Shown: one piece after another, positions 46,733-56,856 of the stretch
Layout of the letters: every line of letters starts with the position of its first letter
Position numbering within the stretch: the first letter of the stretch is position 1
Source of the DNA: an uncultured Modestobacter sp.
GTDB taxonomy: Bacteria > Actinomycetota > Actinomycetes > Mycobacteriales > Geodermatophilaceae
Length of the DNA: 64,000 nt
Assembly: GCF_947486615.1 (NCBI RefSeq)
Contig: NZ_CANKUD010000003.1
Location: 372,001-436,000 of the forward strand
Direction: 5' to 3'
The notes under the pieces: generated by a model
Database searches by the model: none
Told to the model about the DNA's origin: nothing
Seen by the model: only the letters and a program-made list of their open reading frames with translations
Translations under genes and position numbers: made by a program

Positions 46733-47506
46733 GTGCTCGTGCTGCTGCCCCCGTCGGAGACCAAGCACCCCGGCGGGGACGGCGCCCCGCTGGACCTCAC
46801 CGCCCTGAGCAGCCCCGAGCTGAACCCGCTGCGCGAGCAACTGGTCCAGGCGGTCCTGGAGCTGGCCGGCGACGTCCCGGCTGCCCGGTCCGCGCTGGGC
46901 CTCTCCCCCGCCCAGGACGACGAGATCGCCCGCAACGCCGCGCTCCGGTCCAGCCCGACGATGCCGGCGATCGAGCGCTACACCGGCGTCCTCTACGACG
47001 CCCTGGACGTCCGCTCGCTGTCCCGCGCGCAGCGGCGGCGGGCCGATGGCCGGCTGGCGGTCGGCTCCGCGCTGTTCGGGCTGCTGCGCGCCGACGACGC
47101 CGTCCCGGCCTACCGCCTCTCCGCCGGCAGCTCGCTGCCGGGCCTGCCCACCCTGCGGTCGCTGTGGAAGCCGGTGCTGACCGACGTGCTCACCGGGATC
47201 GACGACCTGGTGGTGGACCTGCGGTCCGGCGCCTACGCCGACCTGGCGCCCGTCGCAGGGGCGGTCACCGTCTCCGTGCTCAGCGAACGGCCGGACGGCA
47301 CCCGCGCCGTGGTCAGCCACTTCAACAAGGCGCACAAGGGCCGGCTGGCGCGGTTGCTGGCCACCACCACCGGCGAGCCGGACTCCGTCGTCCGGCTGCG
47401 GGCACTGCTCCGCCGGGCGGGGTTGCACGTGGAACACGCAACCGACCGGAAGGCGCCCGGCACCGAGCTCACCCTGGTGGTCCCCGCCGCCGCCGTCACC
47501 CGCTGA
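46733..47506 (+). CDS. yaaA: YaaA-family peroxide stress protein
   Basis: MLVLLPPSETKHPGGDG...RYTGVLYDALD...LWKPVLTDVL...SHFNKAHKGRLARLL. Confidence 0.9.
   Translation: MLVLLPPSETKHPGGDGAPLDLTALSSPELNPLREQLVQAVLELAGDVPAARSALGLSPAQDDEIARNAALRSSPTMPAIERYTGVLYDALDVRSLSRAQRRRADGRLAVGSALFGLLRADDAVPAYRLSAGSSLPGLPTLRSLWKPVLTDVLTGIDDLVVDLRSGAYADLAPVAGAVTVSVLSERPDGTRAVVSHFNKAHKGRLARLLATTTGEPDSVVRLRALLRRAGLHVEHATDRKAPGTELTLVVPAAAVTR
47422..47435 (-). repeat. 14-mer GTTCCACGTGCAAC, copy 2 (reverse orientation)
   Basis: + strand reads GTTGCACGTGGAAC; inside the 3' part of yaaA. Confidence 0.7.
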
Positions 47507-47548
47507 GCTGAGTTCCTCAACGCTGAGAGACCCAGTACGGTCGCCGGG

Positions 47549-48970
47549 GTGACCAGCGCCGAGGACCTCTGCACCCGCCCGGCCACCGAGCTCGCGGCGA
47601 TGCTGCGGGCCCGCGAGGTCTCGGCCCGGGAGCTGCTGGACGCCCACCTGGCGCGGATCGACCGGCTGAACCCCGAGCTGAACGCCATCGTCACGCTCGA
47701 CCCGGAGGGCGCCCGCGCCGCCGCCGACGCCGCCGATGCGGCGCTGGCCGCCGGGGAGCCGGTCGGACCGCTGCACGGGCTGCCGGTCGCGCACAAGGAC
47801 ACCCACGCCACCGGCGGCATGCGCACCACCTGGGGCTCGCCGCTGCACGCCGAGACCGTGCCGGCGCGCGACGAGCTGGCCGTGGCCCGGCTGCGTGCCG
47901 CCGGGGCCATCCGGATCGGCAAGACGAACGTGCCGGAGTTCGCGGCCGGCTCGCACACCTTCAACACCCTCTTCGGCGCCACGCACAACCCCTACCGGCA
48001 CGGGCTGTCCGCCGGCGGCTCCTCCGGTGGGGCCGCAGCCGCGCTGGCCGCCGGGCTGGTGCCGCTCGCCGAGGGCAGCGACATGGGCGGCTCGCTGCGC
48101 AACCCGGCCGCGTTCTGCAACGTCGTGGGCCTGCGGCCCACCCCCGGCCGGGTGCCCACCCACCCGGCGGCGATCGGCTGGTCGCAGCTGTCGGTGCAGG
48201 GGCCGCTGGGCCGCACGGTCGCCGACGTGGCGCTCACCCTGTCCGCGCTGGCCGGGCCCGACCCCCGGGTACCGATCGCGCTGAGCGACCCGGGCGCCCC
48301 GTTCGCCGCCCCGCTGCCCACCGAGCTGCGGGACCTACGGGTCGCCTGGGCGCCCGACCTGGGCGGGCAGGTGCCGGTCGACCCGGCGATCACCGAGACG
48401 CTGACCGCCTCCCTCGGCGTCCTCACCGACCTGGGCGCCACCGTGGAGGAGGCCTGCCCGGACCTGCGCGGGGCCGACGAGGCGTTCGGCGTGCTGCGCG
48501 CCTGGCTGTTCGAGGCGAGCTTCGGCGACCTGGTCCGCCGCAACCCGGAGGCGGTCAAGGAGACGATCCGCTGGAACGCCGCCCGCGGCGCGGAGCTGAC
48601 CGGCGCGGACGTCGGCCGGGCGGAGGTGGCGCACACGAAGCTCTTCGAGCGGGTGGTGGCGTTCTTCGAGCGGTACGACGTGCTGCTGGCCCCCACCACC
48701 CAGGTGCTGCCCTTCCCGGTCGAGCAGGAGTACCCGACCGAGGTGGCCGGCGTGCCGCAGGAGGACTACCTGGGCTGGATGCGCTCCTGCACGCTGATCT
48801 CGGCGACCGGCTGCCCGGCGCTGTCGGTCCCCGGCGGGTTCACCGCCGACGGGCTGCCGGTGGGGCTGCAGATCGTGGGTCCGCCGCGCGCCGACCGCCG
48901 GGTGCTGGAGGTCGGGCACGCGTTGGAGCAGGCCACCGGCTTCGGCCGGCGTCGTCCCGACCTGGACTGA
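47549..48970 (+). CDS. Amidase
   Basis: GLPVAHKDTHATGGM, GGSSGGAAAALAAGLVPLAEGSDMGGSLRNPAAFCNVVGLRPT. Confidence 0.95.
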   Translation: MTSAEDLCTRPATELAAMLRAREVSARELLDAHLARIDRLNPELNAIVTLDPEGARAAADAADAALAAGEPVGPLHGLPVAHKDTHATGGMRTTWGSPLHAETVPARDELAVARLRAAGAIRIGKTNVPEFAAGSHTFNTLFGATHNPYRHGLSAGGSSGGAAAALAAGLVPLAEGSDMGGSLRNPAAFCNVVGLRPTPGRVPTHPAAIGWSQLSVQGPLGRTVADVALTLSALAGPDPRVPIALSDPGAPFAAPLPTELRDLRVAWAPDLGGQVPVDPAITETLTASLGVLTDLGATVEEACPDLRGADEAFGVLRAWLFEASFGDLVRRNPEAVKETIRWNAARGAELTGADVGRAEVAHTKLFERVVAFFERYDVLLAPTTQVLPFPVEQEYPTEVAGVPQEDYLGWMRSCTLISATGCPALSVPGGFTADGLPVGLQIVGPPRADRRVLEVGHALEQATGFGRRRPDLD

Positions 48971-48971
48971 G

Positions 48972-49424
48972 TCAGTCGGCCTTCGGCCCGGCCACCCGGT
49001 AGGCGCCCCCGTCGCCGGGCGTGCCGGCGGGGCGGCGCGCCTTGGCGTCGACGACCTTCTCCTCGTGCCGGGCGAAGACCACGGTGCCGACCAGGAACAG
49101 CCCGGAGATGATCAGGACGACGGCGGTGACGGCGTTGACGAACGGCAGGTCCACGCCGATCAGCGCCAGCACCCCGAGCGCGACGAGCACCAGCGCCGCG
49201 AGCACCGCCCCGGCGGCGCGCAGCGGGCTCCTGCCGACCTCCTCCACGCCTTCCTGCGCCTTCTCCTTGGCGTAGTCCAGCGGCTTGGCCGCCCACGGGA
49301 ACCGGGTGGCCAGCACCGCCAGGCCGGCCGCGACGAGCACGAACCCCGGCCCGGGCAGGACGAGGAGGCAGATCCCGGCGAGGGTCAGCAGCCCCCCGAG
49401 GACGGCGATCACGACGGTCTTCAC
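48972..49424 (-). CDS. PGPGW-type small membrane protein
   Basis: VKTVVIAVLGGLLTLAGICLLVLPGPGFVLVAAGLAVLATRFPWA; GTG start. Confidence 0.75.
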   Translation of the reverse strand: MKTVVIAVLGGLLTLAGICLLVLPGPGFVLVAAGLAVLATRFPWAAKPLDYAKEKAQEGVEEVGRSPLRAAGAVLAALVLVALGVLALIGVDLPFVNAVTAVVLIISGLFLVGTVVFARHEEKVVDAKARRPAGTPGDGGAYRVAGPKAD

Positions 49425-49499
49425 GGATCCGTTGTGCCCCACTGATCGCCGGTCCACGCCAGCCGCGCGGAGTGTCGGACCCCCGCCCAGGATGGGGTC

Positions 49500-50363
49500 A
49501 TGACCGGACCAGCCCAGCCCACCGCCGCGGACCTCGCCGACCGGACGGGACTGGACGAGCAGCTGCTCGGCGTCCCCGTCCCGCTGCCGGCGCTGCGCGA
49601 CCCGCTGCCGGCCGTCCGGCTCGACTACACGCACTTCAGCGTGCTGCTGCGCACCGACCGCCGGCTGGCCGCGGTCGCCGGGGTGGGCATCGACGGCGCC
49701 CTGCTGCAGGACCGGCCACGGGCCGGCATCGACTGGCGGCTGGACCCGCGACTGCCCGCCGATCAGCAGACCGGGGAGGCCGTCTACGCCCGCAACGACC
49801 TCGACCGCGGGCACCTGGTGCGCCGGGCCGACGCGGTCTGGGGCGCCACCGACGCGGAGGCCCAGCGCGGCAACGAGGACACCTTCTTCCTGACCAACGC
49901 CGCGCCGCAGGCCGCCGCGTTCAACCAGGGCGCGGAGCTCTGGCTCGGTCTCGAGGACCTCCTGCTGGCCAACGCGGAGACCGGCGAACGCCGGCTGGTG
50001 GTCTTCACCGGCCCGGTGCTCGACCCCGCCGACCCGGTCTACCGCGGCGTCCAGCTGCCGCTGCGGTTCTGGAAGGTGGCGGCCTTCCTCGACGGCGGCG
50101 GGCTCGGCGCCACCGGTTACCTGCTGGACCAGACCCAGCTGATCGGCCGGCTGCCCGCGCGCGCCGCCGCCTCCCCTCCCCCGCCCGGCGCCTTCCGCAC
50201 CTTCGGCGTCCCGATCGCCGACCTCGCCGCGCTCACCGGCCTGGACCTGGACCAGCTGGCCGTCGCCGACCGGCTGCCCACCGTGGTCGGGCAGCCGGCC
50301 GGCGACCCCGGCGTGCCGGCCGGCTGGGTGCCGTTGACCTCACCCGACCAGGTGCGCCGTTGA
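49500..50363 (+). CDS. DNA/RNA non-specific endonuclease (NUC1/EndoG-like) without an evident signal peptide
   Basis: YARNDLDRGHLVRRADAVWG (DRGH motif), NEDTFFLTNAAPQAAAFNQG (conserved Asn block). Confidence 0.9.
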   Translation: MTGPAQPTAADLADRTGLDEQLLGVPVPLPALRDPLPAVRLDYTHFSVLLRTDRRLAAVAGVGIDGALLQDRPRAGIDWRLDPRLPADQQTGEAVYARNDLDRGHLVRRADAVWGATDAEAQRGNEDTFFLTNAAPQAAAFNQGAELWLGLEDLLLANAETGERRLVVFTGPVLDPADPVYRGVQLPLRFWKVAAFLDGGGLGATGYLLDQTQLIGRLPARAAASPPPPGAFRTFGVPIADLAALTGLDLDQLAVADRLPTVVGQPAGDPGVPAGWVPLTSPDQVRR

Positions 50364-50372
50364 CCGTTCGGT

Positions 50373-53300
50373 CTACCGACGGCGGCGCAGGCCGCGCAGG
50401 GTGCGGACGGCGACCAGCAGCTCGGCCAGCTCGTGCCGGTCGCCACCGGCCAGCTCGGCCAGCTGGGTGGCCGCGCGCTGCTGGGTGACGTCCCAGGCCT
50501 CGACCCACCGCTCGACCAGCGCGGCGGCGTCCTCGGCCCGGTCCTCGGCCCGCAGGCCCAGCACGTCGGCGGTCAGCGTCGCCTGCTCGCTGGCCAGGTC
50601 GTCGCGCAGGCTGGCCCGGGCCATCGACGGCCAGCGGCGGTCCCGGGGCAGCCCGGTCACCAGCTCGCGCAGCGGCACCAGCCCAAGCCGCTCGGCCAGG
50701 CACTGGGACACCTGGGTGGCCAGCGCGATCGGCGCCCCGGTGTCCTCGGCGACGACCGCCAGGTCCAGCGCGGTGGGCAGCAGCGGCGCGGCGGCGACCT
50801 CGGCGGCCAGCTCCGGGGGCACCCCGGCCGCCCGCAGCTCGGCCGCCCGCTCGGCGTAGGCCTCGGCGTCCGCACCCAGCAGCCAGCCCGGCAGCCCCGC
50901 GCAGACCTCGGCCACGGGCTCGGCGAACCGGTCGACCACCGCAGCCAGCGACGCCGCCGGCTCCGCGGTCAGCTCCGGCACGCGCAGCAGCCAGCGGGCC
51001 GCCCGCTCGGCCAGCCGGGTGGCCTCGGTGCGCAGCTGCACCTGGGTCGCCGCCGGCACCCGGTTGTCCAGCTCGCGGGGGGCGTCCCACAGCCGGTCGA
51101 CGCCGAACACCGCCCGGGCCACGGTGTGCGCGCGCACCACCGCCGACACCGGCGCCCCGGTCTCCTCGGCCAGCCGGAACAGGCCGGTCACCCCGGCGGT
51201 GTTGACCGTCCGGTTGCTCAGTGCGGTGGCCACGATCTCCCGGCGCAGCGGGTGGCTGGAGATCGCCGCGGGGAACCGGCGGCGCAGCGGAGCCGGGAAG
51301 TAGCCGGTCAGCAGCTCGTCCAGCGCGGGGTCGTCGGGCAGCCCGCTGTCCAGGACCGCGTCGCCGGCCTCGATCTTGGCGTAGGCGAGCAGCACGCTGA
51401 GCTCGGGGTTGGTCAGCGCCTGCCCGTCCCGGCGCCGCTCCACGATCGCCCGGTCGTCGGGCAGCGCCTCCACGGCCCGGTCCAGCCGCCCGGACCGCTC
51501 CAGGGCGCGCAGGTACCGCTGGTGGGCGTCGAGCAGGCCCCGCGCGGCCGCGGACTCCCCGGCCAGCGCGGCGTTCTGCGCGTAGTTGTCGCCCAGCACG
51601 TCGGCGGCGACCTCGTCGGTCATCTCGCCCAGCAGCCGCGCCCGGCCGGTCGCGTCCAGCCGGCCCTCGTCCACCACCCGGTTCAGCGCGATCTTGATGT
51701 TCACCTCGTGGTCGGAGGTGTCCACGCCGGCGGAGTTGTCGATGGCGTCGGTGTTCACCCGGCCACCGGCCAGCGCGTACTCGATCCGCCCGCGCTGGGT
51801 GAGGCCGAGGTTGCCGCCCTCGCCGACCACCCGCGCCCGCAGCTGCCCGCCGTCGACCCGCACCGCGTCGTTGGCCTTGTCCCCGACGTCCAGGGCGCTC
51901 TCCGACGCCGCCTTCACGTAGGTGCCGATCCCGCCGTTGAACAGCAGGTCGACCGGGGCCAGCAGCACCGCGCGCACCAGCTCCGCGGGGCTGAGCGCGT
52001 CGACGTCGGCGGCCAGCCCGAGGGCAGCCCGCATCGGCTCGGACACCGGCACCGACTTCGCCGTCCGCGGCCAGACCCCGCCACCGGCGCTGATCAGCGA
52101 CCGGTCGTAGTCGGCCCACGACGAGCGCGGCAGCGCGAACAGCCGGCGGCGCTCGGCGAAGGAGGCAGCGGCGTCCGGGGTGGGGTCGACGAAGACGTGC
52201 CGGTGGTCGAAGGCCGCGACCAGCTGCAGGTGCTCCGACAGCAGCATCCCGTTGCCGAAGACGTCACCGGACATGTCGCCGATCCCGACGACGGTGACCT
52301 CCTGGCTCTGCACGTCCACGCCCAGCTCCCGGAAGTGCCGGGTGACCGACTCCCAGGCGCCGCGGGCGGTGATGCCCATCGCCTTGTGGTCGTAGCCGAC
52401 CGAGCCCCCGGAGGCGAAGGCGTCCCCGAGCCAGAAGCCGCGCTCGATCGCCACCGCGTTGGCCAGGTCGGAGAAGGTCGCCGTCCCCTTGTCGGCGGCG
52501 ACCACCAGGTAGGTGTCGTCGCCGTCGTGCCGCACCACCCGCTCCGGCGGGACGACGGTGCCCTCGACCAGGTTGTCGGTGAGCGCCAGCAGCGCGCCAA
52601 TGAACAGCTCGTAGCAGGCCTTGCCCTCGGCGAGCACCTCGTCGCGGGAGGCCCCCTCTCCCGGCCCGCGCAGGACGACGAACCCGCCCTTGGCACCGGT
52701 CGGCACGATCACCGTGTTCTTCACCGTCTGCGCCTTGACCAGGCCGAGCACCTCGGTGCGCAGGTCCTCCCGCCGGTCGCTCCAACGCAGCCCACCGCGG
52801 GCGACCGCGCCGAAGCGCAGGTGCACGCCCATCACCCGCGGCGAGCTCACCCACACCTCGCGTGCCGGGCGCGGCTCGGGCAGGTCCGGGACGGCGTGCG
52901 GGTCGAGCTTCAGCGCCAGCGGGGCGCCGCCGGTGAACACCCCGGCGGTGTAGGCGGTGGTGCGCAGCGTGGCCCGCACCGCGGCCAGCAGCGAGGTGAG
53001 CACCCGGTCGGCGTCCAGCGACTCCACCGACCCGATCGCCTCGGTCAGCGACTCGACCAGCGCCGTCGTCCGGGCCTCGCGGCCGGCGGAGCGGTCGGGG
53101 TGGAACCGGGTCTCGAACAGCGCGACCAGCCGGGCCACGATCCCCGGGTGCGCGGCGAGCGTCTCCTGCACGTAGCCCTCGCCGAAGGGCAGCCCGCCCT
53201 GGCGCAGCCACTGCACGTAGGCCCGCAGCACCGCGACCTGCCGCCAGGTGAGGCCGGCCAGCAGCACCAGGGAGTTCAGCGCGTCGTCCTCGGCCCGGCC

Positions 53301-55376
53301 GGCCCAGACCGCGGTGATCGCGTCGGTGAACCGCTCGGGCAGCGTGCCGGGGAAGGGCACCTCACCGGTCGGGGAGGCCAGCCCGAAGTCGTAGACCCAG
53401 GCCATCGGCGCGCCGATCCGGTCGATCTCGTAGGGCCGCTCGTCCAGGACGTCGACGCCCATGTGCTGCAGCACCGGCAGCACGTCGGACAGCAGCAGCC
53501 GCTCGCCGACCCGGTAGACGGTCAGCCGCCGCTCGCCGTCCGGGCCCTCGTGCGCCCACAGCCGCAGGTCCAGCCCGCCGGGGACCAGCCGGTCCAGCCG
53601 GGCGAGGTCCTCCACGGCCACCTGGGCCGGGAAGTCCTCCTGGTAGGCCGCCGGGAAGGCGTCGGCGACCCGGGCCAGCAGCCGGGGCGCCTCGTCGCCG
53701 TGCCGATCGGCGAGGGCGGCGGCCAGGTCGTCGGTCCAGCTCCGGGCCGCGGCGGCCAGCGCCGCCTCCAGCGCGGCGACGTCGACCTCGGGCAGCGCGG
53801 CAGTGCCCCGGCGGCTGACCGGCATCCGGACGACGAAGTGCAGCCGGGTCAGCACCGACTCGCTGGACCGGACGGTGAACTCGACGTTCGTGCCGCCCAG
53901 GGTCTCCAGCAGCAGCCGCTGCATGGTCAGCCGCACCTGGGTCGTGTACCGGTCGCGGGGCAGGTAGACCAGCGCGGAGAAGAAGCGGTCGAAGGGGTCC
54001 CGGCGCAGGAACAGCCGGGTCTGCCGGCGTTCGCGCAGGTGCAGCACGGCCAGCGCCACCGGCAGCAGCTCGTCCACGTCGACCTGGAGCAGCTCGTCCC
54101 GCGGGTAGGTCTCCAGGACGTCGAGCAGCTCCTTGCCGGAGTGGCTGTCGGCGGGCACCCCGGAGCGGGCCAGCACCGCCTCGGCGATCCGCCGGACCAG
54201 CGGCACGTCCCGGACGCTGCTGGTGTAGGCCTCGTTCGGGAACAGCCCGACCAGCAGGTGCTGCCGGCCCCGGCTGCCGGGGGTGTCGCTGGGCAGGTCG
54301 ACGACCACCAGGTCCAGCCAGGCCGGGCGCTGCACGGTGGACCGCGTGTCGCCCTTGGTCACCCGCACCCGGCGGGCGGCCACCGCACCCGGCACGGCCA
54401 GCGCCGCCGGGGCGACCGACGTCGCGCGGTCCGCTGCGCTGCGCAGCACACCGAGCTCCGAGCCGGCCACCACGTCGGTCGCGGGCTGGGCGGCGTCGCC
54501 GACCAGCTCCACCGTGCGGGCACCGAGGAACAGGAAGTTGCCCGCCGCCAGCCACCGCAGCAGCGCTGCGGCCTCGGCCGGGTCGTCGGCCGGGTGCCCG
54601 GCGGGGTCGCCGTCCGGCGCGAGCCGCTCGAGGGAGTCGGCGACCTCGCGGGCGCGCTGGGCGAGCGCACCGGCGTCCTCGTGGCTGCAGCGGACGTCGG
54701 CCAGCACCCGCTCCAGGCCGGTCAGCAGGTCGGCGGCGGACTCCTCGTCGACGTGCCCGGACAGGACGACGGCCATCCAGGACTCGGCCAGCGCGTCAGC
54801 GCCGCAGGATGCGGCGTCCGCGCTGTCGCAGAAGGCGATCAGCTCACCCTCGGCGTCCCGGCGCACCACGACCACCGGGTGGACGACGTGGTCGAGCGCC
54901 ACGCCCTGGCGGACCACCTCGGCGGTGACCGAGTCGACCAGGTAGGGCATGTCGTCGACCACGCAGCGCAGCACGGCGCGGCCGGTGGCGGTGCGGTGCA
55001 CGTCGACGACCGGAGTGCCGGGGGCCCGCCGGGCGGCGAGCCGCACGTGCTGCAGCGCCAGCGCGGCCAGGGCGGCGGGGTCGTGGCCGATGACCTCGGC
55101 CGCCGGCTCGCCGGCGTAGTAGCGGTGCATCAGCGCCGCGGTGTCAGCCGGCTGCATGCCGGCCGGCAGCGCCTGCTCGCCGCCGAGCTGCGCGCGAGCC
55201 ACCCGGCCGGCCTCGTCGAGCAGCCGGCGCTTCTCGTCCTGCGCCGCCTCCAGCGAGGCCATGTCGGCGGTCCCGGAGGTCAGGTCCACGGTGCCGGAGG
55301 TCAGGTCCACGGTGCCGTGGTCGGGCTCGGCAGCGGTGGACGGATCGGGGGACGCACCGGGGCCAGCCATGCTCAC
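50373..55376 (-). CDS. NAD-dependent glutamate dehydrogenase, large type
   Basis: 1667 aa; GVHLRFGAVARGGLRWSDRREDLRTEVLGLVKAQTVKNTVIVPTGAKGGFV, VVGIGDMSGDVFGNGMLLS. Confidence 0.96.
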   Translation of the reverse strand: MSMAGPGASPDPSTAAEPDHGTVDLTSGTVDLTSGTADMASLEAAQDEKRRLLDEAGRVARAQLGGEQALPAGMQPADTAALMHRYYAGEPAAEVIGHDPAALAALALQHVRLAARRAPGTPVVDVHRTATGRAVLRCVVDDMPYLVDSVTAEVVRQGVALDHVVHPVVVVRRDAEGELIAFCDSADAASCGADALAESWMAVVLSGHVDEESAADLLTGLERVLADVRCSHEDAGALAQRAREVADSLERLAPDGDPAGHPADDPAEAAALLRWLAAGNFLFLGARTVELVGDAAQPATDVVAGSELGVLRSAADRATSVAPAALAVPGAVAARRVRVTKGDTRSTVQRPAWLDLVVVDLPSDTPGSRGRQHLLVGLFPNEAYTSSVRDVPLVRRIAEAVLARSGVPADSHSGKELLDVLETYPRDELLQVDVDELLPVALAVLHLRERRQTRLFLRRDPFDRFFSALVYLPRDRYTTQVRLTMQRLLLETLGGTNVEFTVRSSESVLTRLHFVVRMPVSRRGTAALPEVDVAALEAALAAAARSWTDDLAAALADRHGDEAPRLLARVADAFPAAYQEDFPAQVAVEDLARLDRLVPGGLDLRLWAHEGPDGERRLTVYRVGERLLLSDVLPVLQHMGVDVLDERPYEIDRIGAPMAWVYDFGLASPTGEVPFPGTLPERFTDAITAVWAGRAEDDALNSLVLLAGLTWRQVAVLRAYVQWLRQGGLPFGEGYVQETLAAHPGIVARLVALFETRFHPDRSAGREARTTALVESLTEAIGSVESLDADRVLTSLLAAVRATLRTTAYTAGVFTGGAPLALKLDPHAVPDLPEPRPAREVWVSSPRVMGVHLRFGAVARGGLRWSDRREDLRTEVLGLVKAQTVKNTVIVPTGAKGGFVVLRGPGEGASRDEVLAEGKACYELFIGALLALTDNLVEGTVVPPERVVRHDGDDTYLVVAADKGTATFSDLANAVAIERGFWLGDAFASGGSVGYDHKAMGITARGAWESVTRHFRELGVDVQSQEVTVVGIGDMSGDVFGNGMLLSEHLQLVAAFDHRHVFVDPTPDAAASFAERRRLFALPRSSWADYDRSLISAGGGVWPRTAKSVPVSEPMRAALGLAADVDALSPAELVRAVLLAPVDLLFNGGIGTYVKAASESALDVGDKANDAVRVDGGQLRARVVGEGGNLGLTQRGRIEYALAGGRVNTDAIDNSAGVDTSDHEVNIKIALNRVVDEGRLDATGRARLLGEMTDEVAADVLGDNYAQNAALAGESAAARGLLDAHQRYLRALERSGRLDRAVEALPDDRAIVERRRDGQALTNPELSVLLAYAKIEAGDAVLDSGLPDDPALDELLTGYFPAPLRRRFPAAISSHPLRREIVATALSNRTVNTAGVTGLFRLAEETGAPVSAVVRAHTVARAVFGVDRLWDAPRELDNRVPAATQVQLRTEATRLAERAARWLLRVPELTAEPAASLAAVVDRFAEPVAEVCAGLPGWLLGADAEAYAERAAELRAAGVPPELAAEVAAAPLLPTALDLAVVAEDTGAPIALATQVSQCLAERLGLVPLRELVTGLPRDRRWPSMARASLRDDLASEQATLTADVLGLRAEDRAEDAAALVERWVEAWDVTQQRAATQLAELAGGDRHELAELLVAVRTLRGLRRRR
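55273..55314. repeat. 21-bp in-frame tandem duplication in the gdh N-terminus
   Basis: CCGGAGGTCAGGTCCACGGTG x2; encodes TVDLTSG-TVDLTSG followed by a degenerate TADMAS. Confidence 0.9.
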
Positions 55377-55446
55377 CGACGCTAGTGGCCGGTCAGGTCC
55401 CCCGCACGCACATCCGTGATCTGCCCGGCCGGTGCCGCGACGCGGT

Positions 55447-55836
55447 TCAGCCGGCGCGCACCTTCAGCGGCAGCACGAGCTCGGCGATCCAGCTGAACAG
55501 CGCGATCAGGAAGCCGCCGAAGACCGCGGCCAGGAACCCCTCGACGCTGAACCGGTCGGAGATCGCCGCGGTGAGGCCGAGCATCGCCGCGTTGATCACC
55601 AGCAGGAACAGGCCGAGGGTGAGGATCACGAAGGGCAGCGCGAGCAACCGGACGATCGGCCCGACGATGGAGTTGACCAGCGCGAACAGCAGCGCCACCC
55701 AGAGGTAGGTGCCGGTCTCGCCGAAGAAGCCGGTCGGGTTGCCGATCACCTCGATGCCGTCGACCAGGCGTGTGACGGCGTAGATGATCGCCGCCAGCAC
55801 GACGACGCGGACGGCGAACTTCCCGATCGTGGCCAC
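55447..55836 (-). CDS. Phage holin family IV-like four-TM protein
   Basis: VATIGKFAVRVVVLAAIIYAVTRLV...LFALVNSIVGPIVRLLALPFVILTLGLFLLVINAAMLGL; GTG start. Confidence 0.82.
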   Translation of the reverse strand: MATIGKFAVRVVVLAAIIYAVTRLVDGIEVIGNPTGFFGETGTYLWVALLFALVNSIVGPIVRLLALPFVILTLGLFLLVINAAMLGLTAAISDRFSVEGFLAAVFGGFLIALFSWIAELVLPLKVRAG

Positions 55837-56124
55837 GGCGGGGAGGCTAGCGCCACGCCGTCCGGAGCCGGACATCTGGCGCCGTCTACCGCTGTCTCGC
55901 GTCGTTGCTAGACGGACGTCGGAGACGGAGAGCGCGCGATCCGGTTGGGAACAATCGGACGATTCCGGCGTTGATCCGGGTGCCGGTCCGGACGGACCCC
56001 GGGCTCCACCCCTCGTCGCCCCGTGCGACCACTCGCCGAGAGGCGCCTGCTGGACCGGCCATCGCGCGCCCCGTCGGGACTCGGCTCCCGGCGGGGCGCT
56101 GCGTTCCACTGCCAGACTCACCCC

Positions 56125-56829
56125 GTGGGCGGCGATCCGGAACCGGCGTCCTACCGCCGGACCGCAGGCCGGCTGCCCCCGCGCGCGCTGCGGCGGGCCC
56201 TCCTGCTGCTGGCCGTGCTGCTGGCCGGCATCGCCGTCGCCCTGCTGGTCGACCTCCCCGAGGTGGCCACGTTGCGCCGCTGGCTCGCCGACGCCGGACC
56301 GGTCGGCTGGGCCGCACTGCTGGCCGGGCTCGCGCTGGCCACCCTCGCCCCCGTGCCGCGCACCGCGCTGTCGGTGCTGGCCGGGGTGCTCGCCGGCTTC
56401 TGGGGCGGCCTGGCGCTCGCGGTCCCCAGCGGTGTGCTCGGTGCGGCGGCCGGGTTCACGCTCGCCCGCCTGCTCGGCCGGGAGACGGTCACCCGCCTGG
56501 CCGGGCCACGGTTGGCCCGCGCCGACGCACTGCTCGCCGAGCGGGGCTTCCTCGCCGTGCTGATCGGCCGGCTCACGCCGGTCGTACCGTTCACCCTGGT
56601 CAGCTACGCCGGCGGCCTGTCCGGCATGCGGCTGTGCGACCACCTGGCCGGCACTGCGCTCGGACTGCTCCCCGGCACCGTGCTGCACGTGACCATCGGC
56701 GCCACCGTCGGCGACGGTCAGCCGTCGTGGTTGCTCGGACTGCTGCCGCTGACCGTCGCCGTGCTCGTGCTGGCGACCTTCGGCCTGCGCCGGCGCCGGG
56801 CGGGCACAGCCGGCGCATCGCCCGACTGA
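56125..56829 (+). CDS. VTT domain (TVP38/TMEM64-type) membrane protein
   Basis: VLAGVLAGFWGGLALAVPSGVLGAAAGFTLARLLGRE...RLTPVVPFTLVSYAGGLSGM. Confidence 0.88.
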   Translation: MGGDPEPASYRRTAGRLPPRALRRALLLLAVLLAGIAVALLVDLPEVATLRRWLADAGPVGWAALLAGLALATLAPVPRTALSVLAGVLAGFWGGLALAVPSGVLGAAAGFTLARLLGRETVTRLAGPRLARADALLAERGFLAVLIGRLTPVVPFTLVSYAGGLSGMRLCDHLAGTALGLLPGTVLHVTIGATVGDGQPSWLLGLLPLTVAVLVLATFGLRRRRAGTAGASPD

Positions 56830-56840
56830 GCGTCGCTCGT

Positions 56841-56856
56841 TCGAACGCGTGTTCGA
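56841..56856. promoter_or_regulatory. Perfect SOS (LexA) box
   Basis: TCGAACGCGTGTTCGA matches TCGAAC-N4-GTTCGA exactly; 185 bp upstream of the AAA ATPase start. Confidence 0.82.

Noticed and set aside
45725-48163. Full 812-aa minus-strand ORF
   Set aside because: Only 45725-46585 is the PPM phosphatase; the rest is antisense to yaaA and the amidase.
50433-55385. 1650-aa plus-strand ORF
   Set aside because: Exact antisense of the NAD-GDH, which has clear family motifs; low-complexity composition.
55447-55836. Holin-like protein taken as a prophage sign
   Set aside because: No other phage genes nearby; this four-TM family is common in actinobacterial chromosomes.
55953-55964. AATCGGACGATT dyad in the holin/VTT divergent gap
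   Set aside because: Short 5-bp arms; too likely by chance to claim as an operator.
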